A DNA stretch of 64,000 bases from Leucobacter zeae (GCF_016758175.1 NZ_QYAB01000001.1:1509162-1573161); one strand, 5' to 3'; shown: positions 20,791 through 29,231, counted from the stretch's first letter. Numbers and translations: made by a program. The notes: generated by a model not told the origin, from the letters alone.

Positions 20791-20831
20791 CCGCGAGCCC
20801 GCCCCGGCCTGATGCCGGGGCGGGCTCGCGG
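20791..20831 (+). terminator. Strong hairpin terminator after argG
   Basis: A perfect 18-bp stem (20791-20808 with 20814-20831) and a CTGAT loop begin 15 bases after the argG stop. Immediately behind it an 8-bp unit GCGCTGGT occurs three times in tandem (20841-20864, last copy with one change). Confidence 0.8.
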
Positions 20832-20879
20832 CGTATCGCGGCGCTGGTGCGCTGGTGCGCTGGGGTGCTGGGGGTCGAA

Positions 20880-20939
20880 CCACTACCGACTCGCCGACTT
20901 GGCATCGGGGCCGATGCTGTTTCGGCGCGGAGGTAGTGG
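20880..20939. repeat. Palindromic intergenic element, family A copy 1
   Basis: A 60-bp imperfect palindrome: CCACTACC (20880-20887) pairs with GGTAGTGG (20932-20939), and the centre GCATCGG/CCGATGC (20902-20908/20911-20917) is also paired. The same outer and inner blocks occur at 36461-36520. It lies between argG and whiB1. Confidence 0.6.
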
Positions 20940-20989
20940 CTCGGCGGGACGGGAGCGGGCCGGCGAGTCGGGAGCCGCTCGGACATGAA

Positions 20990-21029
20990 CGAACCCCGCC
21001 ACCGATCCGATGATCGGCGACGGGGTTCG
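20990..21029 (-). terminator. Hairpin terminator after whiB1
   Basis: An 18-base stem with two mismatches, CGAACCCCG...CGATC against GATCG...CGGGGTTCG, with a CGAT loop. It begins 17 bases beyond the whiB1 stop on the minus strand. Confidence 0.65.
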
Positions 21030-21045
21030 CAGTAGGCAGGTCGCG

Positions 21046-21294
21046 TCAGGAGGCGCGGCGCGCGCGGGCCGCGCGGCGCTTGAGGGCGCGGCGCTCATCC
21101 TCGCTGAGGCCGCCCCAGACGCCGGAATCCTGACCGGTGTCCATCGCGTACTGCAGGCACATCTCGGTGACGGTGCAGCGTGCGCACACCGACTTCGCGC
21201 GCTCGATCTGCTCGACCGCGGGACCCGTGTTCCCGACGGGGAAGAAGAGCTCCGGGTCTACCGTAAGGCAGGCGGCCTGTTCGCGCCAATCCAT
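21046..21294 (-). CDS. whiB1: WhiB-family iron-sulphur transcriptional regulator (WhiB1-like)
   Basis: An 82-residue WhiB protein. Four cysteines (9, 37, 40, 46) bind a 4Fe-4S cluster. GVWGG (58-62) forms the family turn, and a basic C-terminus (ALKRRAARARR) contacts DNA. The sequence MDWREQAAC..DPELFFPVGN and TGQDSGVWGGLSEDERRALKRR closely follow WhiB1, which binds the principal sigma factor and senses nitric oxide in mycobacteria. A clear AGGAGG ribosome-binding site precedes ATG. A comparatively AT-rich upstream stretch of almost 200 bases suggests several regulatory inputs. Confidence 0.92.
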   Translation of the reverse strand: MDWREQAACLTVDPELFFPVGNTGPAVEQIERAKSVCARCTVTEMCLQYAMDTGQDSGVWGGLSEDERRALKRRAARARRAS

Positions 21295-21377
21295 CTGTGT
21301 TTCCTCCTGATTTGCAACGTACGCGCGCGAAATCGACCGGAGGCTGGATAGCCTAGATCTCGCGCCGTAACTTCCTA

Positions 21378-21399
21378 ACGTGGCTGAGAATGCTCACGT
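21378..21399. promoter_or_regulatory. Palindromic operator candidate upstream of whiB1
   Basis: Inverted ACGTG (21378-21382) and CACGT (21395-21399) arms lie 12 bases apart in the whiB1 / membrane-protein divergent region, with TGAG/CTCA inside. The 22-bp span resembles a CRP-family site in size, and mycobacterial whiB1 is Crp/cAMP regulated, but the arms are not the CRP consensus. A TATATA block occurs nearby at about 21425-21430. Confidence 0.3.
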
Positions 21400-21489
21400 C
21401 GGCGTGCGCGAAACTCGACGGAATATATAGTTCCACGGTTCGAGATGCAAATCAATAGGTAATCTGTAATTCATTGGAAAGATAGGTTT

Positions 21490-21894
21490 ATGCCGACGTC
21501 ACCCTCCGATCAGCCGCGTTCACGTGCGGGATGGGCAGTGCTCACCGTGCTGCTCGTCCTCGAGGGGGTGCTGCTGGCCTGGGTCGCCCTGATCGCGATC
21601 CTCGCGTCGTTCGGCTCGCACGGCGTGCAGATGCAGGTGGTGAGCCTGCTGATCATGGCCTTCGCGGTGCTCGGCTGGATCGTCGCGACGCTCATCGGCG
21701 CCCTGCGCTCGCGGGTCAGCTGGGTGCGCGGATCGGCGCTCACCATCCATGTGCTGCTCTTCGCGGCGGGCACCGGGTGCCTGCAGCTCGCGATCGGCCC
21801 GTGGTGGTTCGGCTTCGGCATCGTCGCCGCGGCGCTGCTCGGCTTCGCCGCGGCGATCCTCGCCAGGCCGCGGACGGGCGTGCCCGCGGCCTGA
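21490..21894 (+). CDS. Small integral membrane protein, unknown
   Basis: A 134-residue protein with four predicted membrane helices (about 16-38, 47-68, 78-98, 103-124) and short, charged N- and C-termini. I see no motif that names a family. No Shine-Dalgarno sequence is obvious before the ATG; TAGGTT sits right in front of it. It faces whiB1 divergently across an AT-rich region and converges on bcp with only 6 bases between stops. Confidence 0.7.
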   Translation: MPTSPSDQPRSRAGWAVLTVLLVLEGVLLAWVALIAILASFGSHGVQMQVVSLLIMAFAVLGWIVATLIGALRSRVSWVRGSALTIHVLLFAAGTGCLQLAIGPWWFGFGIVAAALLGFAAAILARPRTGVPAA

Positions 21895-21900
21895 ACGGGG

Positions 21901-22374
21901 TCAGACGCCGAGGATCCTGCGGATCCGTGCGACGTGCCCGGTGGCCTTCACGTTGTAGAGGGCGTGCTCGATCCGGCCCTCGGCGTCGATCACGAAGGTC
22001 GACCGGATCGCGCTCGTGACGATGCGGCCGTAGCTGTTCTTCTCGCCGTAGGCCCCGTAGGCGTGGTGCACCGCGATGTCGGGGTCGCTGAGCAGCGGGT
22101 AGGTCAGCGCATCGCGATCCGCGAAGCGGCGCTGGCGCTCGACGTCGTCGCGCGAGACTCCGAGCACGCGGTATCCCGCCGCCTGGAGCGGCTCGAGCGA
22201 ATCGCGGAAATCGCAGGCCTCCTTCGCGCATCCGGGGGTCATCGCCTCGGGGTAGAAGAACAGCACGACCTTCTCGCCGCGGAAGTCCGAGAGGGAGACG
22301 TTCCGGCCGTCCTGATCGGGGAGCGTGAACTCGGGGGCGGGCTGTCCGGCTTCGAGGATGATGCGTTCCGTCAT
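21901..22374 (-). CDS. bcp: Thioredoxin-dependent peroxiredoxin (Bcp/PrxQ)
   Basis: A 157-residue peroxiredoxin that reduces hydrogen peroxide and organic peroxides. The peroxidatic cysteine is in YPEAMTPGCAKEACDF, and the second cysteine five residues later is the PrxQ-type resolving position. LPDQDGRNVSLSDFRGEKVVLFFYP is the thioredoxin-fold entry. The ATG lies six bases after TAGGGT (complement of 22381-22386), again without a leader. It fits with the nearby redox regulators SigH, RsrA and WhiB1. Confidence 0.93.
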   Translation of the reverse strand: MTERIILEAGQPAPEFTLPDQDGRNVSLSDFRGEKVVLFFYPEAMTPGCAKEACDFRDSLEPLQAAGYRVLGVSRDDVERQRRFADRDALTYPLLSDPDIAVHHAYGAYGEKNSYGRIVTSAIRSTFVIDAEGRIEHALYNVKATGHVARIRRILGV

Positions 22375-22442
22375 GGTTCCACCCTAGCGGCCGGGCAGCG
22401 CGCTCCCGGGCCCGGCTGCGGCGCCTCGGGCCGCCCGCGCGC

Positions 22443-23504
22443 CTACTTGAGGAGTCGTCTGAGCGACTCCACGCGGAGCGCCCCGGTCTCGTCCAGTCGG
22501 CCGTCGGCGATCGCGGCGTCGAGCTCGCAGTCGGGAGCGCCCTCCTGGTGCGTGCACCCGCGCGGGCACCCGTCGATGATCTCGGCGAGGTCGGTGAACC
22601 CGCTCAGCACGCTGCTCGGCGTGACGTGCCCGAGGCCGAACGAGCGCACGCCCGGGGTGTCGATCACCCACCCGGAGGACGGCGCCCCAGGAGTGCCGGA
22701 CGTGTCGGCGCGGAACGCGACCGAGGACGAAGAGGTGTGCCTGCCGCGGCCCGTGACCTCGTTCACGTGTCCGGTCGCGCGGTCGGCCTCGGGCACGAGG
22801 GCGTTGATGAGCGTCGACTTGCCGACGCCGGAGTGCCCGACGAACACGGTCGTCCTCCCGGCGAGCGCCGAGCGGATCTGCTCGAGCGGCCAGGCGCCGG
22901 GGGCCGAGCGGAACACGGGGACATCGAGCCCGGCGAAATGGGCGAGGAACGGGTCGGGATCGGCGAGGTCGACCTTCGTGATGCAGATGAGCGGTGCGAT
23001 GCCCGCGTCGTATGCCGCCACGAGGTAGCGATCGACCAGGCGCACCCGCGGCTCGGGGTTCGCGGCGGCGACGACGATGAGCATCTGATCGGCGTTCGCG
23101 ACCATGACGCGCTCGACGGTGTCGCTGTCGTCGGCGCTCCGGCGCAGTACCGTGCGCCGTTCCTCGATGCCGACGATGCGCGAGAGCGTCCCGGCGTCTC
23201 CGCTCGTGTCGCCGACGAGCTGCACGCGGTCGCCGATGACGATCGCGCTGCGTCTGAGCTCACGGGCCCGCGCGGCGCTGACCGTGCGCTCGGCGCCGTT
23301 CTCCGGATCCGCGCCCGCGACGACCAGCACCGTGTATCGGCCGCGGTCGACGCCCGTCACCATGCCGACGACGGCGTCCGAGTGCTCCGGCCGGCGCTTG
23401 GTGCGGGGCCGGTTGCCCTTCGGGTTGGGACGTTCGCGAACGCGGTGGTCGGCGTACTCCCCGTACGGGACGTCGTCATCGTCGTCCGGTGCGAGCCAGC
23501 TCAT
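22443..23504 (-). CDS. rsgA: Ribosome small-subunit GTPase RsgA
   Basis: A 353-residue circularly permuted GTPase that helps mature the 30S subunit. An N-terminal OB-fold (about 40-120) is followed by G4 TKVD, G1 GHSGVGKST, G3 DTPG, and a C-terminal zinc knuckle built from Cys/His in DGCPRGCTHQEGAPDCELD. The first 40 residues form a charged extension. Its ATG overlaps the aroA stop by 4 bases, so aroA and rsgA are co-translated, as in mycobacteria. Confidence 0.94.
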   Translation of the reverse strand: MSWLAPDDDDDVPYGEYADHRVRERPNPKGNRPRTKRRPEHSDAVVGMVTGVDRGRYTVLVVAGADPENGAERTVSAARARELRRSAIVIGDRVQLVGDTSGDAGTLSRIVGIEERRTVLRRSADDSDTVERVMVANADQMLIVVAAANPEPRVRLVDRYLVAAYDAGIAPLICITKVDLADPDPFLAHFAGLDVPVFRSAPGAWPLEQIRSALAGRTTVFVGHSGVGKSTLINALVPEADRATGHVNEVTGRGRHTSSSSVAFRADTSGTPGAPSSGWVIDTPGVRSFGLGHVTPSSVLSGFTDLAEIIDGCPRGCTHQEGAPDCELDAAIADGRLDETGALRVESLRRLLK

Positions 23505-25060
23505 GCGTCCCCGCCGTCGAAGCCCGCAGGGCCGCCGAGGTCCGAACCGCCGATCGACTGCTCGATGAACGCGGCGCCGCCCGCGGCGAGGCCCGCCAGG
23601 CCGAGGCCGCCGAAGGGGTCGCGGGCAGGCGCTCCCGAGTCAGTCACGGCGACGCTCGCCTGCGCGGCGGGCGGATCGACGCCCAGCATCCGGTGCCAGA
23701 GCTCGGCGAACTGGGGGAGGGTCTTCGACGTCGACGCGATGTCCTCGACCTCGACCCCGGGGACTGCGAGCCCGATCACCGCTCCGGTCGTGGCCATGCG
23801 GTGGTCGGCGTAGCTGTGCCAGACGCCGCCGTGCAGCGCCGCCGGGTGGATCGCGATCCCGTCCTCGAGCTCCTCCGCGCGCCCGCCGAGCCCGTTCACC
23901 TCGGTGACGAGCGCCGCGATGCGATCCGTCTCGTGGTGCCTGATGTGGCCGATACCCGTGATCGTGCTCGGTGCTCCGTCAGTGCCGTCGGAGCCGTGCG
24001 CGGCGAGCGCTGCGAGGCCCACGAGGGTCGGCGCGAGCTCGCCAGCCTCGGGGACGTGCAGGTCGACCCCGCGGATCGCGCCGGACTGCGCGACGGTGAG
24101 TCCGCCGTCCGCGCTCCGCTCCGTCGTCGCCCCGAACGCCGTGAGCAGCGTGCGCAGCGAATCGCCGACCTGCGTCGTCGCCTCCGGCCAACCGGGCACC
24201 GTGACGCGTCCCCGCGTCGCGATCGCCGCCGCGAGGAACGGGGCGGCGTTCGAGAGATCCGACTCGATGCGGATCTCGCGCGCGCCGATCGGCCCGGGAG
24301 CGACGGTCCACTCGCCCGCGGCGGGGGAAGCGGCGTCGACGCCGCGCGCCCGCAGCGCCGCCAGCGTCATCTCGATGTGCGGCACGCTCGGCAGACGCTC
24401 TCCCGTGTGCACCACATGCACGCCCTCGGTGAAGCGCGCGGCCGAGAGCAGGAGGGCCGACACGAACTGGCTCGAGAGCGATGCGTCGATCTCGACCCTG
24501 CCGCCGCGGAGCGATCCGGCCCCGTGGACCGTGAAGGGGAGGAGGCCCCGGCCCTCGTCCGCGATGTCGGCGCCGAGCCGACGGAGCGCGTCGAGCAGCG
24601 GCCGCATGGGGCGCTTGCGCGCGTAGGGGTCGCCGTCGAAGGCGACGGGTCCGAGTGCGAGCGCGGCGACGGGGGGCACGAAGCGCATGACCGTGCCGGC
24701 GAGACCGCATCCGATGCTCGTGGATCCCGTGAGCTCCGCGGTCGGCACGACCCGCAGGTCCGGCCCGAACGGGCTCCCCGTCGGGATCTCCTCGATGACG
24801 ACTCCGAGCGAGCGGAGCGCCTCGATCATGAGCGCGGTGTCGCGCGAGTGCAGGGGCGCGCGGATGATGCCAGGCGCATCGGCGAGCGCGGCGAGCACGA
24901 GCTCCCTGCCCGTCAGCGACTTCGAGCCGGGCAGCGGTGTGCGCGCGGCGATCGGTGCGCTCGCGACCGGAGCGGGCCAGAGCGCGGCGGCGGCGTCCAG
25001 GGCCTCACCCCGGCCGGTCTCCTCGCCGTCCTTGCCGCGATTCATCTTTCCCACCAGCAT
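23501..25060 (-). CDS. aroA: 3-phosphoshikimate 1-carboxyvinyltransferase (EPSP synthase)
   Basis: A 519-residue enzyme of the shikimate pathway that joins phosphoenolpyruvate to shikimate 3-phosphate. Visible motifs are [48 protein letters not shown] and [10 protein letters not shown]. The C-terminus carries an extra Gly/Ala-rich tail of some 60 residues beyond the usual end, ending in [13 protein letters not shown]. The start at 25060 has GGAGGTAAGGG upstream; 25045, behind GGTGGGAAAG, is an alternative. The reading frame stays open to 25177 but that part overlaps the sigH promoter. Confidence 0.92.
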   Translation of the reverse strand: MLVGKMNRGKDGEETGRGEALDAAAALWPAPVASAPIAARTPLPGSKSLTGRELVLAALADAPGIIRAPLHSRDTALMIEALRSLGVVIEEIPTGSPFGPDLRVVPTAELTGSTSIGCGLAGTVMRFVPPVAALALGPVAFDGDPYARKRPMRPLLDALRRLGADIADEGRGLLPFTVHGAGSLRGGRVEIDASLSSQFVSALLLSAARFTEGVHVVHTGERLPSVPHIEMTLAALRARGVDAASPAAGEWTVAPGPIGAREIRIESDLSNAAPFLAAAIATRGRVTVPGWPEATTQVGDSLRTLLTAFGATTERSADGGLTVAQSGAIRGVDLHVPEAGELAPTLVGLAALAAHGSDGTDGAPSTITGIGHIRHHETDRIAALVTEVNGLGGRAEELEDGIAIHPAALHGGVWHSYADHRMATTGAVIGLAVPGVEVEDIASTSKTLPQFAELWHRMLGVDPPAAQASVAVTDSGAPARDPFGGLGLAGLAAGGAAFIEQSIGGSDLGGPAGFDGGDA

Positions 25061-25161
25061 GGTTCGTCCCTTACCTCCGGCTTTGCGTGACGCCTCAGAG
25101 TCTAGCCGGGCCGCCCCACCGGACGGATGGCGCGCAGCGCGCAGGGCTAGGATCGGGTGGT

Positions 25162-25824
25162 GTGAGTGATACCGCAACGCAGGAGGCCCTGGAACGCCGC
25201 TTCACGGAGGAGGCGCTCCCGCTGCTCGACCAGATGTACGGCGCCGCCATGAAGATGACGCGGAATCCGCAGGACGCGCAGGACCTGGTGCAGGAGACCT
25301 TCCTCAAGGCCTACTCCGCGTTCGGCTCCTTCCAGGAGGGCACGAACCTCAAGGCCTGGCTGTACCGGATCATGACGAACAGCTACATCAACACCTATCG
25401 GAAGAAGCAGCGCGAACCGTACCTCGGCGCCGTCGACGACCTCGAGGACTGGCAGCTCGGAGGCGCCGAATCCACGACCGCGATGTCGGCGCGCTCGGCC
25501 GAGGCCGAGGCCATCGACCGCACGCCCGCCACGATCGTGACGGACGCGCTGAACGCGCTGCCCGAGGACTTCCGGATGGCCGTGTACCTCGCGGACGTCG
25601 AGGGCTTCAGCTATCAGGAGATCGCTGATATCGCCGGGATCCCGATCGGAACGGTGATGAGCCGGCTCCACCGCGGCCGCTCGAAGCTCCGCCAGGCGCT
25701 CGGGGAATACGCGAACGAGCAGGGCGTTGGACTCAGTACGAAGCAGGCCACGGGCGAGAAGCGGGCGGGTGCGAAGAAGCAGTCCGCCGCGACGAAGTCA
25801 GATGCGAAGGGAGATGCGCGATGA
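25162..25824 (+). CDS. sigH: ECF sigma factor SigH/SigR family
   Basis: A 220-residue group 4 sigma factor. Region 2 reads [20 protein letters not shown] and region 4 [27 protein letters not shown] Lys/Ala-rich tail of about 35 residues follows region 4. SigH/SigR homologues drive the thiol-oxidative stress regulon (thioredoxin, mycothiol genes). The GTG start lies eight bases after TAGGAT (25148-25153), a near-leaderless arrangement; no GGAAT-type autoregulatory promoter is obvious in the ~100 bases shared with aroA. The stop overlaps the rsrA start by 4 bases. Confidence 0.93.
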   Translation: MSDTATQEALERRFTEEALPLLDQMYGAAMKMTRNPQDAQDLVQETFLKAYSAFGSFQEGTNLKAWLYRIMTNSYINTYRKKQREPYLGAVDDLEDWQLGGAESTTAMSARSAEAEAIDRTPATIVTDALNALPEDFRMAVYLADVEGFSYQEIADIAGIPIGTVMSRLHRGRSKLRQALGEYANEQGVGLSTKQATGEKRAGAKKQSAATKSDAKGDAR

Positions 25825-26075
25825 GCGATTGCGGCTGCGAGAAGGCGAAGGCGAACCTGTACGAGCTGCTGCGCGGTGAGCTCTGCGCCGAGGAGTCGGC
25901 GCCCATCCGCGAGCACATCGACCGGTGTCCGCATTGCCAGGACGAGCAGAGCGTCTGCGCGAGTCTGACCGACGTCGTGAAGCGCGCCTGCGAGGACGAG
26001 CGGGTGAGCAACTGCCCCCCGAGCGAGCTGCGCGACGCGATCCTCAAGGGGCTGCAGGCCCGGTCGGCCGTCTGA
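25821..26075 (+). CDS. rsrA: Zinc-containing anti-sigma factor RsrA (mycothiol-system type)
   Basis: An 84-residue zinc-associated anti-sigma factor. The ZAS motif H-x3-C-x2-C is His32, Cys36, Cys39 in EHIDRCPHC, with further cysteines at 4, 6 and 22. In the family, disulphide formation releases zinc and frees the sigma factor. It begins inside the last codons of sigH (ATGA overlap), which keeps the two proteins near equal amounts. Confidence 0.93.
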   Translation: MSDCGCEKAKANLYELLRGELCAEESAPIREHIDRCPHCQDEQSVCASLTDVVKRACEDERVSNCPPSELRDAILKGLQARSAV

Positions 26076-26092
26076 GCGCCGCTCCGGCGCAC

Positions 26093-26124
26093 GCCGCCCC
26101 GACGGCGCCGGCCGTCGGGGCGGC
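26093..26124. terminator. Bidirectional hairpin between rsrA and hydrolase gene
   Basis: A perfect 14-bp stem (GCCGCCCCGACGGC at 26093-26106, complement at 26111-26124) with a GCCG loop lies in the 55-base gap between two convergent genes. Confidence 0.75.
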
Positions 26125-26130
26125 GGTGCG

Positions 26131-27033
26131 TCAGCGGCCGAGCGTCTGCGAAACCGCCCGGGCGAGTTCGACGGGAGCGGCCTCGTGCAGGTTGTGCGGT
26201 CCATCGATCTCGATGACGTGCGCGCTCGGAACCCGATCGCACCACTCGGCGAGGAGAGCGGGGCCGACCATGCCCCGCGACGCGGTGACGAGCGTCACGG
26301 GGGCGTCCACACGGTCGAGCGCGCCCCAGACCTCGGCGTAGGGGCGCGCCGCGTCGCTCGAAGCGCTCGGCAGGTGCGCGAGGTGGTGCGCCCACTCGAG
26401 CCGGCCGTCCGCGCGGCGCCGGGTGTTGAGTGCCACGCCGCGCGCGAGCGAAGCGCGGTCGGATCCGATCCCGAACCGCACCGCGCGGTCGACGACCTCG
26501 TCGATATCGGCGAAGTCGCGCTGCCCCGCGATGAACTCGGATACGGCCGTCGCGTCGCGCTGCGGTGCGAATCCGGGCGTGAGGTCCACGATCACGAGTC
26601 GCTCGACGCGACCCGGGTGCGCGGCGGCGACGAGGGCAGCGGTCATGCCTCCGAGCGAGTGGCCGAGGAGCGTCACCGGGCCGGTGGCCATCGCCGCGAG
26701 CGCTTCGCCGACATCGTCCGCGAGACGATCGGGGGAGTAGGTCGCATCGGCGCGCCAGTCGCTGCGCCCGTGGCCCGGCAGGTCGAGCGCGAGAGCGGGA
26801 ACCGGCGACGCGTCCGTGTCGAGGGCGAGGAGCATCGGGTCGAAGCCGTGCGCGTTGAGTCCCGCCCCGTGCAGCAGCACCACCTCCGGCGGTGGCCCGG
26901 GTCTCCAGGAGAGCCCGCTGACCCGCCGCCCGTCGGAGAGCTCCGTTCCGACCCGCCGCACCTCGGGGATCGGGTCGGGGCGGCCGACCCGCCGTGCATC
27001 CCCGGTAAGGAACCGGAACTCGTCGTCGTCCAT
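26131..27033 (-). CDS. Alpha/beta hydrolase
   Basis: A 300-residue alpha/beta-hydrolase-fold protein. It shows the oxyanion segment VVLLHGAGLNAHGF, the nucleophile elbow GHSLGG with catalytic Ser, an acidic residue in the GRVERLVIVDLTPGF region, and a C-terminal His in DGPHNLHEA. Substrate unknown: ester or related C-X bond hydrolases all share this fold. The ATG follows TAGCCT (complement of 27040-27045) by six bases, so it is probably leaderless and separate from the upstream arginase-like unit. Confidence 0.87.
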   Translation of the reverse strand: MDDDEFRFLTGDARRVGRPDPIPEVRRVGTELSDGRRVSGLSWRPGPPPEVVLLHGAGLNAHGFDPMLLALDTDASPVPALALDLPGHGRSDWRADATYSPDRLADDVGEALAAMATGPVTLLGHSLGGMTAALVAAAHPGRVERLVIVDLTPGFAPQRDATAVSEFIAGQRDFADIDEVVDRAVRFGIGSDRASLARGVALNTRRRADGRLEWAHHLAHLPSASSDAARPYAEVWGALDRVDAPVTLVTASRGMVGPALLAEWCDRVPSAHVIEIDGPHNLHEAAPVELARAVSQTLGR

Positions 27034-27042
27034 GCCGTCAGG

Positions 27043-27435
27043 CTATCGCGACCGACGCGGCAGGTACCCGCCGTCCTCGAGCCCGGCCTCGATCTCGAAG
27101 CGGTTGCGCAGCGGGTCCCGTCCCGCGAGGACGTAGAGGAACGGCAGCGCGAGGCCGTACCGCAGCCACTGCTCACGGTGCACGCGCTCGTGGCGCAGCA
27201 CGCGCGGTCCGGCGTTGCGGTCGGTCAGATAGCACGCTCCGACGCAACTCCCGCCCCGGCCGAAGGTCCACTTCGGCATGCCGCGGAACACCCAGAGCCC
27301 CTCGACGCGCTCGACGCGCCCCGTGCTCCAGATCGACCCCCACGCGAAGCCCACGCAGGTGGCGTAGAGATAGCCCACCCTGGCGAGCGGCCACCTGCGG
27401 CGAGGGCGCGCCCCGGCATCCTCGCGCGCCGTCAC
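27043..27435 (-). CDS. Small HExxH-motif protein, unknown
   Basis: A 130-residue protein of unknown function. The motif HERVH at residues 82-86 has the form of the HExxH zinc site of metallopeptidases, and NRFEIEAG further on offers a possible third ligand (Glu115). A hydrophobic patch near 92-104 could associate with membrane. Cysteines at 27, 64 and 68 are unexplained. Its start overlaps the arginase-like stop by 4 bases, so both are co-translated. Whether it is an active peptidase is not shown. Confidence 0.72.
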   Translation of the reverse strand: MTAREDAGARPRRRWPLARVGYLYATCVGFAWGSIWSTGRVERVEGLWVFRGMPKWTFGRGGSCVGACYLTDRNAGPRVLRHERVHREQWLRYGLALPFLYVLAGRDPLRNRFEIEAGLEDGGYLPRRSR

Positions 27436-28292
27436 CTGCGGGATCCCGAAGTCACGGCGCCCAGCAGACGCAGGATCGTGGGGAGATCCTCCGCCGCCAT
27501 GCCGGCGTCCGCCGGTGCGAACTCGCTGATGGACGCGCCCGCGAGCGGCACCGCGGACACCGCGGCGCGGACCGCGGCCGTGAGCTGCGCGATCGACAGC
27601 CCGAACGGCACCGGAGCATGGGCGGCGGAGAACTCGGCGGGATCGAGCACGTCGACGTCGATGTGCACATACACGCGCGTCGCCCCGATCTCCGCGAGCC
27701 TGCCGGAGACCAGCTCGGCCAGCGCCCCGGGACCGTCGAGATCGATCGAGGGCGCGACCACCGCGATCCCTCGGCGTTCGAGCTCCTCGTCCTCCTCGGG
27801 GTCGCTCGCGCGCGTGCCGACCAGGGTCAGGCCTGCCGCGTCGATGGGGTGCTGCGAGGCGAGGTCAGGGGCCCCGTCGCCCAGTGCGTGCCGGAGCGTC
27901 ATGCCCGACGCGGCGCCCGACGGCGACGTGCTCGGATGCTGCAGGTCGGGGTGCGCGTCGAACCAGAGCACGGCGAGCCCCTCGGCGCCGTGCGCCCGTA
28001 CCGCGGCCTCCAGACCCGGGAGCGCAGAAGCGCAGTCGCCCCCGAGGATGATGGGCACGCCCGTCGCCTCGGCGAGGGCCTCTCGGGCGGCGTCGCGGGC
28101 GCGGAGCAGACTGCTCAGCCGTGCGATCGGGGTACCCATCGCATCGCCTGCCTCGAGCGGCACGGCGATCTCGCGCCGCGCCGAGGCGGGGAGATCCTCG
28201 AACAGGGCTCCGGCGCCTTCTGCGAGCTGCATCGCCCGCGACGACGAGGATCCCTGCCACTGGGGCATGACGAGAAACACAGGATTCGACAC
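27432..28292 (-). CDS. Arginase/agmatinase-family protein (ureohydrolase fold)
   Basis: A 286-residue protein of the ureohydrolase superfamily. Metal-site motifs WFDAHPDLQHP and HIDVDVLDP are present. The first motif, normally GGDHS, reads GGDCAS, so the usual histidine ligand is a cysteine. This makes the assignment to arginase proper doubtful; a related guanidino or amidino substrate, or an altered metal site, is possible. The GTG start (28292) is chosen because AGGAGG lies five bases upstream; the in-frame ATG at 28319 lacks such a signal. Confidence 0.82.
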   Translation of the reverse strand: MSNPVFLVMPQWQGSSSSRAMQLAEGAGALFEDLPASARREIAVPLEAGDAMGTPIARLSSLLRARDAAREALAEATGVPIILGGDCASALPGLEAAVRAHGAEGLAVLWFDAHPDLQHPSTSPSGAASGMTLRHALGDGAPDLASQHPIDAAGLTLVGTRASDPEEDEELERRGIAVVAPSIDLDGPGALAELVSGRLAEIGATRVYVHIDVDVLDPAEFSAAHAPVPFGLSIAQLTAAVRAAVSAVPLAGASISEFAPADAGMAAEDLPTILRLLGAVTSGSRR

Positions 28293-28361
28293 CGGAACCT
28301 CCTCGGTACTTCGACCCATTCAGAATACGCCCGCCGGGCACTCGCCGAGCCGCGATTTCGC

Positions 28362-29207
28362 CTAGGTCGCGGGATCCACCGTCACGAAGTCGATGAGGTG
28401 CTCGACCCGCCCGACGAGGTCGGGCTCGAGGTCCCGGAAATCGCGCACCCGCCCGCGGATCCGGGACCACGCCTCGGCGATGTCCGCCTGCTCGTCGGCG
28501 GGCCAGCCGAGTGCGAGGCAGATGCCCTTCTTCCACTCGATGCTCCGCGGGATCGACGGCCATGCGTCGAGCCCGACGCGGGCCGGCTTCACCGCCTGCC
28601 ACACGTCGACGAACGGATGACCGACGATGAGCACGTGCGCCCCGTGGGGTCCGCGCGCGATGGCGTCGGCGATCCGGGTCTCCTTGCTGCCGCGCACGAG
28701 GTGGTCGAGCAGCACTCCTGCCCGACGCGAGGGGCCCGGGCCGAACTCGGCGAGGACCTCTTCGAGGTTGTCCGCCCCCTGCAGCATCTCGACGACGACG
28801 CCCTCGACCCGCAGGTCGTCCCCCCACACCTGCTCCACGAGCTCGGCGTCGTGCTTGCCCTCGACGAAGATCCGGCTCGGCATCGCGACCCGGGCGCGCC
28901 GCTGCTCCACCGCGAACGAACCGGAGGCCGTTCGCGCGCGAGCGGCTGGCCTGCGCTTCGGCGGGCCGAGCCGCACGGGCTCGCCGTCGATGAGGAAGCC
29001 GTCGGTGATCGGGAAGGATCGGACCTTGCCCCTGAAGTCCTCGAGCTGCACGAAGCCCTCCCTGGCTCCGACCACCGCTCCGCACCATTCGGACTCGCTG
29101 TGCTCGACCACGAGCCCCTTGGCGAGCGGCACCTCGCGACGCTGCACGGGGCCGCGCCGCGGCTTCATGCGGGCGACGGGGTCGGAATCGTAGCGCGAGT
29201 CGAACAC
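28362..29207 (-). CDS. DUF3097 protein (Toprim-like)
   Basis: A 281-residue actinobacterial DUF3097 protein. A small N-terminal beta-rich part (QLEDFRGKVRSFP) precedes a central domain beginning RIFVEGKHDAELVEQVWGDDLR. Its VEGKHD glutamate and later acidic DHLV resemble a Toprim fold, hinting at nucleic-acid processing, but no activity is known to me. The GTG start follows TAGGCT by exactly six bases on the minus strand. This promoter overlaps that of the divergent MFS gene. Confidence 0.85.
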   Translation of the reverse strand: MFDSRYDSDPVARMKPRRGPVQRREVPLAKGLVVEHSESEWCGAVVGAREGFVQLEDFRGKVRSFPITDGFLIDGEPVRLGPPKRRPAARARTASGSFAVEQRRARVAMPSRIFVEGKHDAELVEQVWGDDLRVEGVVVEMLQGADNLEEVLAEFGPGPSRRAGVLLDHLVRGSKETRIADAIARGPHGAHVLIVGHPFVDVWQAVKPARVGLDAWPSIPRSIEWKKGICLALGWPADEQADIAEAWSRIRGRVRDFRDLEPDLVGRVEHLIDFVTVDPAT

Positions 29208-29231
29208 CCCACGAGCCTATAAGCTGGCGCG
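29208..29231. promoter_or_regulatory. Overlapping divergent leaderless promoters
   Basis: The 24-base gap between the DUF3097 and MFS start codons contains minus-strand TAGGCT (complement of 29214-29219) and plus-strand TAAGCT (29220-29225), back to back. Each ends six bases from its GTG. The -35 regions must therefore lie inside the opposite gene's coding sequence, and the two polymerases would compete. Confidence 0.6.

Noticed and set aside
20841-20864. GCGCTGGT tandem triplet after argG
   Set aside because: Too short and simple to call anything beyond slippage.
21295-21489. Possible tRNA or small RNA in the AT-rich gap
   Set aside because: No cloverleaf or matching stems found by eye; better explained as a regulatory region.
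25061-25161. SigH/SigR autoregulatory promoter (GGAAT-type) before sigH
   Set aside because: No GGAAT or partner -10 element found; TAGGAT near the start points to a normal housekeeping promoter.
25061-25177. Longer AroA from 25177
   Set aside because: The added residues overlap the sigH promoter and start and resemble no EPSP synthase.
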